The notes: generated by a model from the letters alone, not told the origin. DNA of 64,000 bases from a candidate division KSB1 bacterium (GCA_034506335.1 JAPDPR010000008.1:12609-76608), one strand, 5' to 3'; positions 44,585 to 54,392 are shown, numbered from the stretch's first letter. Program-made: numbers and translations.

Positions 44585-45613
44585 CTACCATGAGCCGCCG
44601 ATGGAGATGCGATGTACGTTCTCCAGCCGTCCAAAGTCTGCGTACGCGTAATCGACGCGGACGCTGCGGTTGCCCAGCAGGCGAACTGCTATGCCCGTGC
44701 CGAGGGTGAGGCCTTCTTCGCCGTCGCGAAGGAAAAGGTTGTTGTACCCTCCACGCAGGAAAAACATTTCCCTGAAGGCGTATTCGCACCCCATGTGAAG
44801 GCTCTCGGTGTTGTCCATTGGGTGCACTGCGTCAGTCGCCAATGTCACACGGTGCATAGCGTTGCGTAGCAACTCCAGTGCGACCCCCACCTGAAACGTG
44901 AGAGGAAGAGGCCAGGGATCGGTCTTTAGCTCGGCGAAGATGCGGTCGTTGTTGCCCATCTTCTTTGGGTCAGGGTCGTGAAAGATGAGCAGATCATCCC
45001 CCTGCATGCGCATATCGGTGCCCAGGTTGCGCAGAGCGGCGCCGATGCGCATGCCGTGAAAACCGGTAGTGAAGAGGGTGCCCATATCCAAGGCCACGCC
45101 CCAGGCGTGCTCTTTCCAGATGCTCTGGTAGATGTACTTGCCGGTGAACCCTATGGAAAAGCGGTCGGTTAACGAGATGCCGTAGCTGAGGGCGAGGGCT
45201 AGGTCCCCGGCTGAGAACTGTTCGCCCGTGCCCTGGGGCATCTCCACCGTGCGCACGGGCATGTCGCTCATACTCAGCGCCGTGACACTGGCGCCGATAC
45301 TTCCCCAGCGGCCCAGGGGGAGGACCGCACCCGCAAAGTCAAAGTCCAGCCCGCAGAGCCAGTCGGTATGGACGAAAAGCAATTCCACCTGCGGGAGGCG
45401 GGCAATTCCCGCCGGATTCCAGTGCAGAGCGCTGGCGTCATCGGCAGTGCCCACGAAAGCTCCCCCCAAGCCTACGGCACGGGCCCCGACGCCGATCTCC
45501 AAGAACGGTGCCGCCGTTGTGCCCACATTGGACACGCTGCGCCCGCCCTGCGCGCAGGCGATGGCGACGTACAAGCTCCAAAGACAGATGGTGCGCACTG
45601 TTCTCATCGTCAA
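44585..45613 (-). CDS. PorV/PorQ-family outer-membrane protein
   Basis: 342 residues. Signal peptide ICLWSLYVAIACAQG, then the family signature FLEIGVGARAVGLGGAFVGTADDASALHWNPAGIA and a run of amphipathic strands to the C-terminal aromatic residue (RISIGGSW). Known: PorV shuttles cargo with sorting domains from the type IX translocon to the attachment complex. Its position between two sorting-domain proteins fits that role. It is 19 bp downstream of the 1048-residue protein. Confidence 0.92.
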   Translation of the reverse strand: MTMRTVRTICLWSLYVAIACAQGGRSVSNVGTTAAPFLEIGVGARAVGLGGAFVGTADDASALHWNPAGIARLPQVELLFVHTDWLCGLDFDFAGAVLPLGRWGSIGASVTALSMSDMPVRTVEMPQGTGEQFSAGDLALALSYGISLTDRFSIGFTGKYIYQSIWKEHAWGVALDMGTLFTTGFHGMRIGAALRNLGTDMRMQGDDLLIFHDPDPKKMGNNDRIFAELKTDPWPLPLTFQVGVALELLRNAMHRVTLATDAVHPMDNTESLHMGCEYAFREMFFLRGGYNNLFLRDGEEGLTLGTGIAVRLLGNRSVRVDYAYADFGRLENVHRISIGGSW

Positions 45614-45632
45614 TCTCCCTCGGTAGAGGCCG

Positions 45633-48600
45633 CTACTTGATCACCGCAAACCGCCCGGTGGTGGAACCGATGCCTGGCGCCTCGATGTGGTAGAGGTAGA
45701 TGCCGTAGGCGATATCCTGGCCATCCTTGGAAACCAGGTCCCACGTCGCAGCGCCGTAGCTGGCCGGCGAGTCGTGGTAAATCGTATCCACCAGATCGCC
45801 CCGCACCGTGTAGATGCGGATGGTGCACTTGGGGGGAAGGTTGAGGAACTGCAGGCGCCTTTCGCCGCGCCCGAAGCGATAAGGGCTGCGCGGCTCCCAG
45901 CTATTGGCCACGACGTATGGATTGGGGACGACAATCACCTGGTCAAGCATTGACTTGGCGACCTTCACGTCGTATCTGGGCGCGCTCACCCCGAAGGTGA
46001 AGCGCTCGCCTTTCCGGAAAGGCTTGGTAGTGGCGATCCTGAAAACGTCCCCGGGCGCCGGGGGGATGAACACCGATTTGAGACTGTCAACCTCAAACGT
46101 GAGTCGCCAGGTGGCCGTTACCTTCCACGACGAAAGCGGGTCATCGATGAAAATGGTGATCCCCTCACCGCTGTCGGGTGTCAAGGTCGAGTCCTTCACA
46201 ACGTCCCGGAAGAAAAACTGCGCAGGCACGCCCTCGGTGATGTTCCATACGCTGAACTTCACCGGCGTTTCCGGGAATCCCAATTTGCGCGCCGAGCGGG
46301 CCTCCACCTTGTCCGAGAAGCGGATCTCATAGTCTGCCGGATAGGCCGTCGAATGGTGCAAAGCCGGGTTTTGGCTGACGAACAGCGGGTCAAAGTCCAC
46401 ATAAGTTTTGTAATTGCAATTGCCAACCAGCCACCCGGTCCGCGCATAGTCCACCTGCACTTGAGGATGGTTGAAAAGGGTAACCACCAACCCGTCGAAC
46501 AAGGGGGATTCGGTCTCTTCTAGCACCGGAAGACGGTGGAATAGGAGCGTGGTGTCAGCAGAAACAATGCGATAGATCGAGTAGAAGGGAATGCCGCTGT
46601 TATGGAAGCGCGAGGTATCGTCGAACACCACCTGGTAGCGAGCATTGTCCCACACCGAATCCTCGATGACAAACTGCACGCGAAGGCTGCCGGTGCCAGG
46701 GCCCTCGTGGCTCACCCCTTGGTCTTGCAGTGCCGCCGATACGTAGCCGGCGGAGGGCGGATTTGGCACAACCACCGCGGTGTTCACATCAGTTTCCACA
46801 TTGCCAGCAATGTCCACCTTGATGACGCTGGCGCACTCTGCCGGCGCAATCCCCTCTACCTCGCCGGTGGCACTGGTGTCCACCAGACCTCGGTCATAAG
46901 ATACGACCGCATAGTAGTAGGTCTGGCCGTTCTGGACATCGGTGTCGATATAGACGTGGCGGAGGCCAGTGTCGTTGCCGAGATTGAACTTTACCCCTTC
47001 CACATCAATGGGGTGCAAACCCTTGATGCCGTTCTGCAGATCAAACTGTGCGATTGGCTTACGGAAGGTCGGCCTGCCGTAGGCATCTGTGATTATCCTG
47101 TTCTCCAAGAATTCCGGCTCGGTGCTGCGGTAGATGCGGTAGCCCTCGAAATCATACGCTTGCAGGAAGGGGTCCCAAGAGCTCTCGGCCCTGCTGTCCC
47201 AGAGTAGAGTCACCTTGCCGTCGCCGGGGATGGCCGTCAGGGTCGGTTTCTCAGGTGGCTTGGCAAAGCGATAGTCGGCATTGTAAATCTGCTGGACGGT
47301 CTTTTTTGTACGGGCCAAGTCTTCTGCATCTTCGGCAAAGATCAGAGCCATGGAATAGTTCTCGGTTTGGCCTGGGCGCAATGGGAATGGGCCAGAAGAG
47401 AAGAACATGCCCAGGTTGGCGGTCACCTGCAAGGCATCCTTGGGCTGAGGTGCCGAGACAAACACTTTCCAGTTCTGCTCTTCATTCCACAGCTCGTAGG
47501 TGTGTACCGGAAAGATGCGGAACCCGGTCAAGCCGATTTGGTCGGACTCGTCCTTGTCCAGCAAGCTGTAGTTCGGTTCGCCGGGGGTGGGTATGCCGTC
47601 CGCCTCGCCGCGGTCGGGTCCGGTGTAGCCCAGATCAAACGGGCCGATGCCGTCCTCGCCTACGTCATCGTGCAGGGGTTCACCAGGGTCCCACTGCCCG
47701 TTCCCATTCAGGTCCTCATATGGGGTCCAGTCCATGTCTTCGTCCGAGGACCAATGCGGTCGTGGTTCGCGGTTGAAGGCTTCGCGGAACGCGCTCACGT
47801 CCACACAGCCATAAGGGTAGGTGTTCACCCAAACGCCCGGACTGGGGTCGTCGCGCCGCTCGTCGACGAGGCCGTCATCGTCATTGTCTCTGCCATCAGT
47901 CTTGATGCCTGGGCTTTCTAGAAACGCGAAGCCCGCCACCCCAACCGGTGACCACCGCCCAGGAGTGCCAAATCCGTCCCAATCCCAAGCCCAGGCAATA
48001 TCCAACCTGAGGTTATAGTTGCCAGTATCGTCCGAAGAGTCATCTGTCCCCCCGACTCCCCAGTCAATGTAGAAACAGTAGTAAGTGCTGTCGTAGGTTG
48101 TCTTACCCTCATTGGTGATGAAGTAGATGGCAAAGATCACGTCCTCCGCCAGTACTTGGGACCACTGGAAGAGGCGTGCCGCCACCTCTAGGCCGAGGCC
48201 ACGACGCAAGGTGTCATCGGGGTCGGGGTAAAAATCCCACTCTTCGTCCGGGTCGTCATCAAACACAAAGTAGCTTTCCAGGTCGGCGTTCATTACGCCT
48301 TTGCCAAAGAACCCGTTCCAGAAACCGTCCCAGTCTGCAGGTTTGTCCGGCCAATGAACTGGCCAGGTGGCTGGGTCGTTGCTCATCGCGGGTTTATCGC
48401 CTCGTGGATTGAAGTAGCCGGGTAAAGGCGCCCAGCCCCACAGCTCATCCTTTGGCCCCTTATCCACGAACTCACGATACTGAGTCTCCATTGGGTAGAT
48501 GACCTGTCCCTTGTTGTCGATGGCTCGCGCTTGGACAACGAGGGCCACACCATCGACATAGGAGTGCCCGCTCCCTTTGGGCCATTCCCCAGAAGGCTGG

Positions 48601-48779
48601 TCAGGCCAGTGAGCGATCTCCCCCCAATTGATGAAGATAGTTCGCACGAGATTGCCGTCCATAATCCCCTGCCGGCGGTAGCGCGCGTCGCCCGTATTTG
48701 GATCCGGCGTGCGCTGCGCTTGCAAACCCTGTGGGAGGAAAACCGCTAAGGCCAAGAAACTCAAGAGTACACGCTTCAT
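45633..48779 (-). CDS. Large exported protein paired with the TonB receptor, C-terminal sorting-like domain
   Basis: 1048 residues. Signal peptide VLLSFLALAVFLPQGLQAQ. The middle is rich in Asp/Trp/Tyr (DDDPDEEWDFYPDPDD; EDLNGNGQWDPGEPLHDD, the latter an EF-hand/dockerin-like calcium loop). A fibronectin type III-like module (PEKPTLTAIPGDGKVTLLWDSRAESSW ... DFEGYRIYRSTEPEF) follows near 515-640. The end (VVPNPYVVANSWEP ... GDLVDTIYHDSP ... GIYLYHIEAPG ... GRFAVIK) is a FlgD/sorting-like domain. It lies 51 bp after the TonB receptor gene, in the place where Bacteroidetes carry SusD, but shows no TPR/SusD fold. Inference: a surface glycan-capture partner. Confidence 0.8.
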   Translation of the reverse strand: MKRVLLSFLALAVFLPQGLQAQRTPDPNTGDARYRRQGIMDGNLVRTIFINWGEIAHWPDQPSGEWPKGSGHSYVDGVALVVQARAIDNKGQVIYPMETQYREFVDKGPKDELWGWAPLPGYFNPRGDKPAMSNDPATWPVHWPDKPADWDGFWNGFFGKGVMNADLESYFVFDDDPDEEWDFYPDPDDTLRRGLGLEVAARLFQWSQVLAEDVIFAIYFITNEGKTTYDSTYYCFYIDWGVGGTDDSSDDTGNYNLRLDIAWAWDWDGFGTPGRWSPVGVAGFAFLESPGIKTDGRDNDDDGLVDERRDDPSPGVWVNTYPYGCVDVSAFREAFNREPRPHWSSDEDMDWTPYEDLNGNGQWDPGEPLHDDVGEDGIGPFDLGYTGPDRGEADGIPTPGEPNYSLLDKDESDQIGLTGFRIFPVHTYELWNEEQNWKVFVSAPQPKDALQVTANLGMFFSSGPFPLRPGQTENYSMALIFAEDAEDLARTKKTVQQIYNADYRFAKPPEKPTLTAIPGDGKVTLLWDSRAESSWDPFLQAYDFEGYRIYRSTEPEFLENRIITDAYGRPTFRKPIAQFDLQNGIKGLHPIDVEGVKFNLGNDTGLRHVYIDTDVQNGQTYYYAVVSYDRGLVDTSATGEVEGIAPAECASVIKVDIAGNVETDVNTAVVVPNPPSAGYVSAALQDQGVSHEGPGTGSLRVQFVIEDSVWDNARYQVVFDDTSRFHNSGIPFYSIYRIVSADTTLLFHRLPVLEETESPLFDGLVVTLFNHPQVQVDYARTGWLVGNCNYKTYVDFDPLFVSQNPALHHSTAYPADYEIRFSDKVEARSARKLGFPETPVKFSVWNITEGVPAQFFFRDVVKDSTLTPDSGEGITIFIDDPLSSWKVTATWRLTFEVDSLKSVFIPPAPGDVFRIATTKPFRKGERFTFGVSAPRYDVKVAKSMLDQVIVVPNPYVVANSWEPRSPYRFGRGERRLQFLNLPPKCTIRIYTVRGDLVDTIYHDSPASYGAATWDLVSKDGQDIAYGIYLYHIEAPGIGSTTGRFAVIK

Positions 48780-48830
48780 GACGCGATCCTCATATCGTGG
48801 CTGATGCCTACCTCGCGCAAGGCGCGAATT

Positions 48831-51545
48831 TCAAAAGTCCAGGGTGAACCCGACTTGCACCTGCCGCGGCGCACTGTAGAAGTCTGGGCGGATGTAGTAC
48901 TGCTCCAGCGTATTGATGCCCCGTGGCCGCAGACCTCCCGCATACACGGGCGCAAGGGAATACCCAGCCCTCCCCGTGTCGGTAAAGACCTCTACCTCAT
49001 TCAGACGGTCGAAAAGGTTGTACACGCGCACAAAGAACTGCACCGCCAACTTGCCCAGCGAGACGGTCTTGTAGGCATACATGTCAACATTGTACTGCAG
49101 AGGTTTGCGACCGCTATTCTCCACTGCGGTCTGGATGTTTTGGAAGGAGGGCGTGTAAGGCAAACCGGTTCCGAGGCGCCCGATCAGATTGACACTAAAA
49201 TCGTCGTCAGTGCCAAGCGTGAGCGTCGCGTTGATCTGGTGGCGCCGATCCCAGTTCAGCGGCACCATCTGTTTGGTCGTCTCCCGAGGAGGATCGCTCT
49301 GCTGGTCAAGGAAGGCCGTGTTCGGGTCAGAGGCGTTCCCTTTCGCTATTTGAAACGTATAGTCCAGCGTGGCCCCAACTCCTCCTCTGTGCCGCTTTTC
49401 AAAAGCAACCGTGAGCCCCTTCACATTCCCGTAGTCACGGTTGATGTAGCGGCCGTAGCGCATGCCTTGTAGTGTCATCAACACTTCGGTGCCCAGCAGG
49501 TTGCGGATGTCCTTGTAGTAAGTCGTCACATCCAGTGCCAGATCCTCGGTGAGTTGTTGCTGCAGGCCGATTTCATAGATGACCGTCTTCTGGGGTTTGA
49601 GGGTGGTGTTCCCCACCGTGTTCAGCAGACTGTGGGGTGGGGGAGAGGGAGTGCTCTGCAGCGGAAAGATGTCGAATTCCGGATTGGTGTACATGTAGTC
49701 CAGATTCGGGATTTGAAAGAAGTGACCATAGGAGACATGAATGACCCCCCGCTCAGTGATCGGGTAGGCGATGCCCAGTCGGGGGCTAAGCTGCGATGAA
49801 CCTTCAGCCCGTACCCTCGGTGATTGAGTCGGCTCACGAAAATCTGTTGGCACATCTCCGTCGGGTTCGAAGTGGTCAAATCGGATCCCCGCATTGACGA
49901 TCATGTAGTCGAACTCCATCTTGTCCTGCAGGTAGGCCGCAAACTCCACCGGACGATGGGTGTATTGATTGTTGTTGAACGAAGTGCGAGGAGGGATGCG
50001 CTCAGGGAGTTCCGGAACGACCTCGAATTCATGCATCCACAGACGGTGGCGTTTCACCTCTACACCCGTCTTGAACTGGTGGGTCTGAGTGGCCTGGTAG
50101 GTGAGGTCGAACTTGCCGACGATCGTGCCCGTGCTCCTGTGAAAATTCCACATCTGCATGCCGCCGGTGAGAAAGGCGTTCGCACCAGTGTCCTGCAGTC
50201 TTCTGCTGCTCACGTAGTTTGGGTCGAAAGGATCTTCCAACACGAACTGTTTGTACGCAGTGTAGAAGTAGGTCCCCTTCAGGGAGAAAAAGGCCCTTGG
50301 GCTTAACACTCGATTCCAAGCGAGGCTGGTGTTATAGCCGCGCTGGTAACGCTTGTAGTCGCCTGTGGGGTTCAAGCGGAAGCGGTGATCATAGTACTTG
50401 AAATACGAGTCTTGGACAAGGGTCTCGATGCTTAGCTTATCAGCGGAGGAAAGACGTACGCTTAACTTCCCTTGCGCGGTTGCCCGGCGCTCTGGATTCA
50501 TGGGAACTGCCGTTGCTTCGCGAATCAACCGTTGGGCAAGCTCTTCTGAGAACGGATAAGTTTCACCGTGGGCCATTATCGTCCACTTTGACTCGGCGTC
50601 GGCAGTAAAGTCCGACTGGTCGCCGGGTCTACAGACGTCCTTGCCGTAAATGTACCCTTCGCTGTCATAGTAGCGACCGGAGAGGAAAAAGTTGATGGCT
50701 CCCCTACTGAGAGGAAGGGGTCCGCTCAGTGTTCCCTGCAGATTGTAGGAGGGATTGAGCTTTTCGATATTCCAGAAAATCCTTTTTTGCTGCTCCCCCC
50801 AGGATACATAGTCACCAACATAGGCAGAGAGACTCCCACTGTACCGTTCTCCGCCTTCCCGGGTGACGATGTTTACCACCCCGGACATCGCCTGACCATG
50901 CTCGGCGTTGAAGGTGCCGCTGATGACTTGGAGCTCGGCAATAGCGTTGTTTTCCACCTCAAATGCCGGCTGCCCCGAGTAGATGTCGTTAACCGGGATG
51001 CCGTCGATCATGTACATCACTTCACCCGTGCGACCACCACGGAAGTGCCCTTCGATCACCCCGGCTTGAAGGTTAACCACGTCGTGAAAGCGATCCACAG
51101 GGAGGCGCTGGATGGTCTGGGCGTTGACCACAGCCTCCGTGGAGGTCAGGTCTTTCCGCACCAGGGGACGTTCTGCTACCACGGTCACTGCCTCGCCAAG
51201 GTCAAGCACAGTCTGCTTGAGGCGAAAATTGAGTGTCGTGGTCATGTCAATGGACACCCTGACGTTCTCGTACCTCACCTCCTGGTAGCCGATCATGCTT
51301 GCTTTCACTGTGTACACACCAGGAGAGACGTTGATAACAAAGTAGTAGCCATTCACATCGGTGGCGGCCCCCATCGTTGTTCCCTCAATGATCACGTTCA
51401 CGCCAGGCAGTGGCTCGTTGCTGTCAGCATCGACGACCCTGCCAGCGATCTTGCCTGTGGTGCCGGCCTTGAGAGCTCCACCAAGAGAAGTCAAAACGAG
51501 GCTACTAATCACTAACAAGACTGCAGAAGCACAGCTACGGTTCAT
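48831..51545 (-). CDS. TonB-dependent receptor with carboxypeptidase-regulatory-like N-domain
   Basis: 904 residues from ATG 51545 (GGGAGAGGG upstream, then a signal peptide SAVLLVISSLVLTSLGGALKA). An N-terminal CarboxypepD-reg domain (GKIAGRVVDADSNEPLPGVNVIIEGTTMGAATDVNGYYFV) is followed by the plug (YMIDGIPVNDIYSGQPAFEVENNAIAELQVISGTFNAEHGQAMSGVVNIVTREGG) and a long beta-barrel ending in VQVGFTLDF with a terminal Phe. Known: energised import of ligands across the outer membrane. In this setting it probably imports oligosaccharides released by the secreted proteins. Confidence 0.94.
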   Translation of the reverse strand: MNRSCASAVLLVISSLVLTSLGGALKAGTTGKIAGRVVDADSNEPLPGVNVIIEGTTMGAATDVNGYYFVINVSPGVYTVKASMIGYQEVRYENVRVSIDMTTTLNFRLKQTVLDLGEAVTVVAERPLVRKDLTSTEAVVNAQTIQRLPVDRFHDVVNLQAGVIEGHFRGGRTGEVMYMIDGIPVNDIYSGQPAFEVENNAIAELQVISGTFNAEHGQAMSGVVNIVTREGGERYSGSLSAYVGDYVSWGEQQKRIFWNIEKLNPSYNLQGTLSGPLPLSRGAINFFLSGRYYDSEGYIYGKDVCRPGDQSDFTADAESKWTIMAHGETYPFSEELAQRLIREATAVPMNPERRATAQGKLSVRLSSADKLSIETLVQDSYFKYYDHRFRLNPTGDYKRYQRGYNTSLAWNRVLSPRAFFSLKGTYFYTAYKQFVLEDPFDPNYVSSRRLQDTGANAFLTGGMQMWNFHRSTGTIVGKFDLTYQATQTHQFKTGVEVKRHRLWMHEFEVVPELPERIPPRTSFNNNQYTHRPVEFAAYLQDKMEFDYMIVNAGIRFDHFEPDGDVPTDFREPTQSPRVRAEGSSQLSPRLGIAYPITERGVIHVSYGHFFQIPNLDYMYTNPEFDIFPLQSTPSPPPHSLLNTVGNTTLKPQKTVIYEIGLQQQLTEDLALDVTTYYKDIRNLLGTEVLMTLQGMRYGRYINRDYGNVKGLTVAFEKRHRGGVGATLDYTFQIAKGNASDPNTAFLDQQSDPPRETTKQMVPLNWDRRHQINATLTLGTDDDFSVNLIGRLGTGLPYTPSFQNIQTAVENSGRKPLQYNVDMYAYKTVSLGKLAVQFFVRVYNLFDRLNEVEVFTDTGRAGYSLAPVYAGGLRPRGINTLEQYYIRPDFYSAPRQVQVGFTLDF

Positions 51546-51679
51546 CGCCCTCTCCCGAGTTGACCAGGAGCTACGCCACTTTCGTGGCGCCACTATGCTG
51601 TCCTTTTTCCTGGGCCGCGTGCCCAACCCAAGTACTCCTGAGGCAGGTCATGCCCTTCGTGAGCCGCCAGGGGAAGAAT

Positions 51680-51713
51680 GAGGGGCTGCCTGCATTTGTG
51701 CGGGCAGCCCCTC
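51680..51713 (-). terminator. Hairpin downstream of the CBM protein gene
   Basis: GAGGGGCTGCC (51680-51690) pairs with GGCAGCCCCTC (51703-51713) around a 12-nt loop, 8 bp past the stop codon at 51722. The - strand continues ATTCTTCCCC, a weak U-tract. Transcription of the CBM gene may stop or be attenuated here before the TonB receptor gene. Confidence 0.6.
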
Positions 51714-51721
51714 AGGAGATT

Positions 51722-53149
51722 CTACCTGACCAGCATCATCTTGCGGGTCAGGGTGCCGTTCAGCTTGTACACGTACACGCCGCTTGGCACCTGCTTGCCA
51801 AAGCTGTCGGTACCGTCCCACACCACCGAGTAGCGCCCAGCGAGGCGGAACCCGTCCACGAGCGTGGCAATCTTCTGACCGAGCACGTTGTAGACCTCCA
51901 ACGTCACCTGCCCATCCTTCGGCACAGTGTATTCAATTGTCGTGGATGGGTTGAAGGGGTTGGGGTAGTTCTGCAACAGCTCGTGCTGTTTCGGCAGTTG
52001 ATGACCTGCCAGGGGTTGGAACCTCTCCACGGCGGTTGGCACCAAGGTGATCTTCTGGACGCTAAAGTCGTCGTACCAGCAGAAGCCTTTGGTGAAGGGG
52101 TTGAAGCGGGCGCGGACGGAGATGCCGGCGGCATCGGGTTCGGACTTGGAGATGATGGTGTAGTAGGTCCAGTCCGAGGAGGAGTCGCGCTCGTCGAAGT
52201 AGAAGAACTGATCGCCACCGGTCAGATTCCAATCGGTGTAGATGGGATCGCGATGGTAGAAGAAACAGACGCTCATGCGATCATCGTGACGATACTTGGT
52301 GACGTTGGAGGGCAACCACTCCGGATTGGTCAGCCCCTGGTCACGCTTGACCCAGACACTGATCTTGTACCAGGTGTTGGGCTCCACCGGAATCGGCTCC
52401 GAGTAGAAGACCATCTCATCGCCGTTGTCGTCGGTCTCGCGCAACAGCGCCGACCAGTCACCACTGTGCTTCTGGGTGTTATCCAGGTTGGCAAAGCCCT
52501 CATCACCGGCATGCCACTCCATCCACCCCTCAGGCGTCTCCGCATCCCCGTTGAACGGCCACATCGACCACGGGTCAGACCCACAGCCAATGTTGTCAAA
52601 GTACACCGTACCGGTGGCATCCTTGCCCATCACCAACTTCATGTACATTCCATCCGGGTCGGTACCTGCCGGAATGAGCAAGCCATCGGTGTACTCGGTC
52701 CAGTCCTTGTTGGCTACACTCTGATCGACGGCGACAAACTGCTCGCCCAACAAGGTGCCGCCGGCGTAGAAGGAGAACAGCACGCCAATCTTGCCATCGT
52801 CGGTGGCGGGGTTGGTGTTGACCCCCACCGTCTTGGCCCAGAAGCTGAGGCTGTACAGACGGTCGGCCTTGGCGTTGTTCCAGTACAGCTTGGCATTGTT
52901 CTCGCTCACCCATCCTGCCGGTTGAGCAGTGGTGGCCGTCTTGCTCACCTTGAAAGAGTGCTGGCTGTTGTAACCCTCCCAGGACCACTCACACTGCACC
53001 CCCGCCTGCCCATCGCCAAACGGCGCCCAGAAATTCGGCCGCATGTCCTCCATATCACCATTCGGCAACAGGTTGGTCTGCGCGAGCAGAGGAAGGGCCA
53101 CAAACAAGCAGGAGAGCAAAGCAATGCTGCGTACTCTTACGCTCATCAT
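51722..53149 (-). CDS. Secreted protein with two CBM-like modules and sorting domain
   Basis: 475 residues; tandem ATGs at 53149 and 53146 follow an AGGAGGAG ribosome site. Signal peptide IALLSCLFVALPLLAQ. Two jelly-roll modules of the CBM4/9 style (~26-195, NLLPNGDMED ... GTVYFDNIGCGSDP; ~196-375, WPFNGDAETPEGWMEWHAG ... GFCWYDDFSVQKI). A complete C-terminal sorting domain follows: LLQNYPNPFNPSTTIEYTV ... YSVVWDGTDSFGKQVPSGVYVYKL ... RKMMLVR. No catalytic residues are apparent. Inference: surface glycan-binding protein, first structural gene of the locus downstream of the LacI regulator. Confidence 0.87.
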   Translation of the reverse strand: MMSVRVRSIALLSCLFVALPLLAQTNLLPNGDMEDMRPNFWAPFGDGQAGVQCEWSWEGYNSQHSFKVSKTATTAQPAGWVSENNAKLYWNNAKADRLYSLSFWAKTVGVNTNPATDDGKIGVLFSFYAGGTLLGEQFVAVDQSVANKDWTEYTDGLLIPAGTDPDGMYMKLVMGKDATGTVYFDNIGCGSDPWSMWPFNGDAETPEGWMEWHAGDEGFANLDNTQKHSGDWSALLRETDDNGDEMVFYSEPIPVEPNTWYKISVWVKRDQGLTNPEWLPSNVTKYRHDDRMSVCFFYHRDPIYTDWNLTGGDQFFYFDERDSSSDWTYYTIISKSEPDAAGISVRARFNPFTKGFCWYDDFSVQKITLVPTAVERFQPLAGHQLPKQHELLQNYPNPFNPSTTIEYTVPKDGQVTLEVYNVLGQKIATLVDGFRLAGRYSVVWDGTDSFGKQVPSGVYVYKLNGTLTRKMMLVR

Positions 53150-53308
53150 TTCTCCTCCTGATTTGGTACAGCAGCACAGACGCTGTCTTTCACGGGACTA
53201 GCTGAGAAAGAGCGCTCTCTTCGGTCAGCGATCACCTCCTCTCTGGACGATAGTGGGTTGCAGGAGTCGATCCGGACATCACCTCCTTTCGGCAGCGTAC
53301 GGGGACGT

Positions 53309-54313
53309 TCATGCGGATTCTCGTAACACCAGGGTAGTGGGTACGATTGTGCGACTAACGGCGCGGTCATTGTGGTTGATGAGTTCCACCATGCGCCTGA
53401 TGGCAATCGCACCCAGTTCTTCTTTTGGGACCCTCACCGTTGTCAAGGCGGGCTGTACAGTGGTTGCCGATTCCACGTCGTCAAATCCTACTATTGCCAC
53501 CTGGTCTGGGACGCTGATGCCTTTCTCCTGAAAATGGCGAAGTGCACCAATAGCCATGGCGTCGTTGGCCGCAAATAGTGCGGTGAAAGGCTGTCCTCTG
53601 AGAAGTAGCTCCCGGGCCGCTTCGTAGCCGTCGGAGACTGCGGTGTAAGGCTGGTCAGTGACCACCAGCGCGTCGTCAGGCTGGATGCCGGCCTGCTCGA
53701 GGGCTTGGCGGTAGCCCTCAAGGCGATCGTGAATACTGGGGTGCTCCAGGTCACCGCCGATGAATGCAATACGCCGATGGCCGCGGTGAATGAGGTGGCT
53801 CACCGCCAATTGCGCGCCCCCAACGTTATCAATGAGCACTGCAGAATACTGGCCGCGCGGGGGAAAGTAGTCCACCAGGACAATAGGGAGTCCCTCATCG
53901 CGCACGTATTCGATCAGGCGGAGCGGCACTTTGCCGGCGAAGATTACACCGTCCACGTCACGCTCCAAGAGGAAACGCGGCACTTCCTCGCCGCGGAAAT
54001 TCTCTTCAACAGTGGTGAGCAAAATGTAGTAGTCCTGCCCCCTCGCCTCGAATTCGGTGCCGAGGAAGACTCTCGTGTAGAAGGGTTCTGCGCGAGAAAA
54101 ACGGTTCTTGGTGAGAATGAAACCGAGGTTGCCACTGCGACGGGTCACTAAGCCGCGGGCGGAGCGGTGCGGGTGGTAGTTGAGCTCTGCCACCGCCTGC
54201 AGCACCCGCGCACGAGTGGCCGGGCTTACTTTCCCTTTCCGGTTGATCACCAAGGAAACAGTGGACACTGCCACCCCCGCGTGCCGAGCCACATCCTTGA
54301 TCGTTGGCTTCAT
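53309..54313 (-). CDS. LacI-family transcriptional regulator
   Basis: 334 residues from ATG 54313; the frame to 54379 adds residues absent from the family. The N-terminal helix-turn-helix and hinge (TIKDVARHAGVAVSTVSLVINRKGKVSPATRARVLQAVAELNYHPHRSARGL) precede a periplasmic-binding-protein-like sensor domain (NLGFILTKNRFSRAEPFYTRVFLGTE ... FAANDAMAIGALRHFQEKGISVPDQVAIVGFDDVESA). The effector is probably a sugar. The gene has a strong promoter at 54409-54437 with an operator at +1, indicating autorepression, and is oriented with the carbohydrate genes that follow. Confidence 0.94.
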   Translation of the reverse strand: MKPTIKDVARHAGVAVSTVSLVINRKGKVSPATRARVLQAVAELNYHPHRSARGLVTRRSGNLGFILTKNRFSRAEPFYTRVFLGTEFEARGQDYYILLTTVEENFRGEEVPRFLLERDVDGVIFAGKVPLRLIEYVRDEGLPIVLVDYFPPRGQYSAVLIDNVGGAQLAVSHLIHRGHRRIAFIGGDLEHPSIHDRLEGYRQALEQAGIQPDDALVVTDQPYTAVSDGYEAARELLLRGQPFTALFAANDAMAIGALRHFQEKGISVPDQVAIVGFDDVESATTVQPALTTVRVPKEELGAIAIRRMVELINHNDRAVSRTIVPTTLVLRESA

Positions 54314-54314
54314 C

Positions 54315-54324
54315 GAAACGATTC
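54315..54324 (-). promoter_or_regulatory. Second, imperfect LacI-type operator at the start codon
   Basis: GAAACGATTC differs from the perfect palindrome GAAACGTTTC (54393-54402) at one position and lies directly before the ATG at 54313, where it overlaps the translation-initiation region. Centres of the two sites are 78 bp apart, a distance compatible with looping. Confidence 0.5.
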
Positions 54325-54392
54325 TACTCCTAAGCCTCCTGCCCTCTTGAGCACTGCCGCGCTCAAGCACAAAAAACACCGGAAAGCTTGGT

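Noticed and set aside
51560-53161. 533-codon + strand open frame
   Set aside because: It is fully antisense to the CBM/sorting-domain gene, which has a signal peptide, modules and a perfect sorting motif; the long frame reflects codon bias.
53146-53412. 88-codon - strand frame overlapping the CBM gene start
   Set aside because: Most of it lies inside the LacI gene in another frame. Only its last part, in the leader, might be translated, and that is noted as a low-interest finding, not as a gene.
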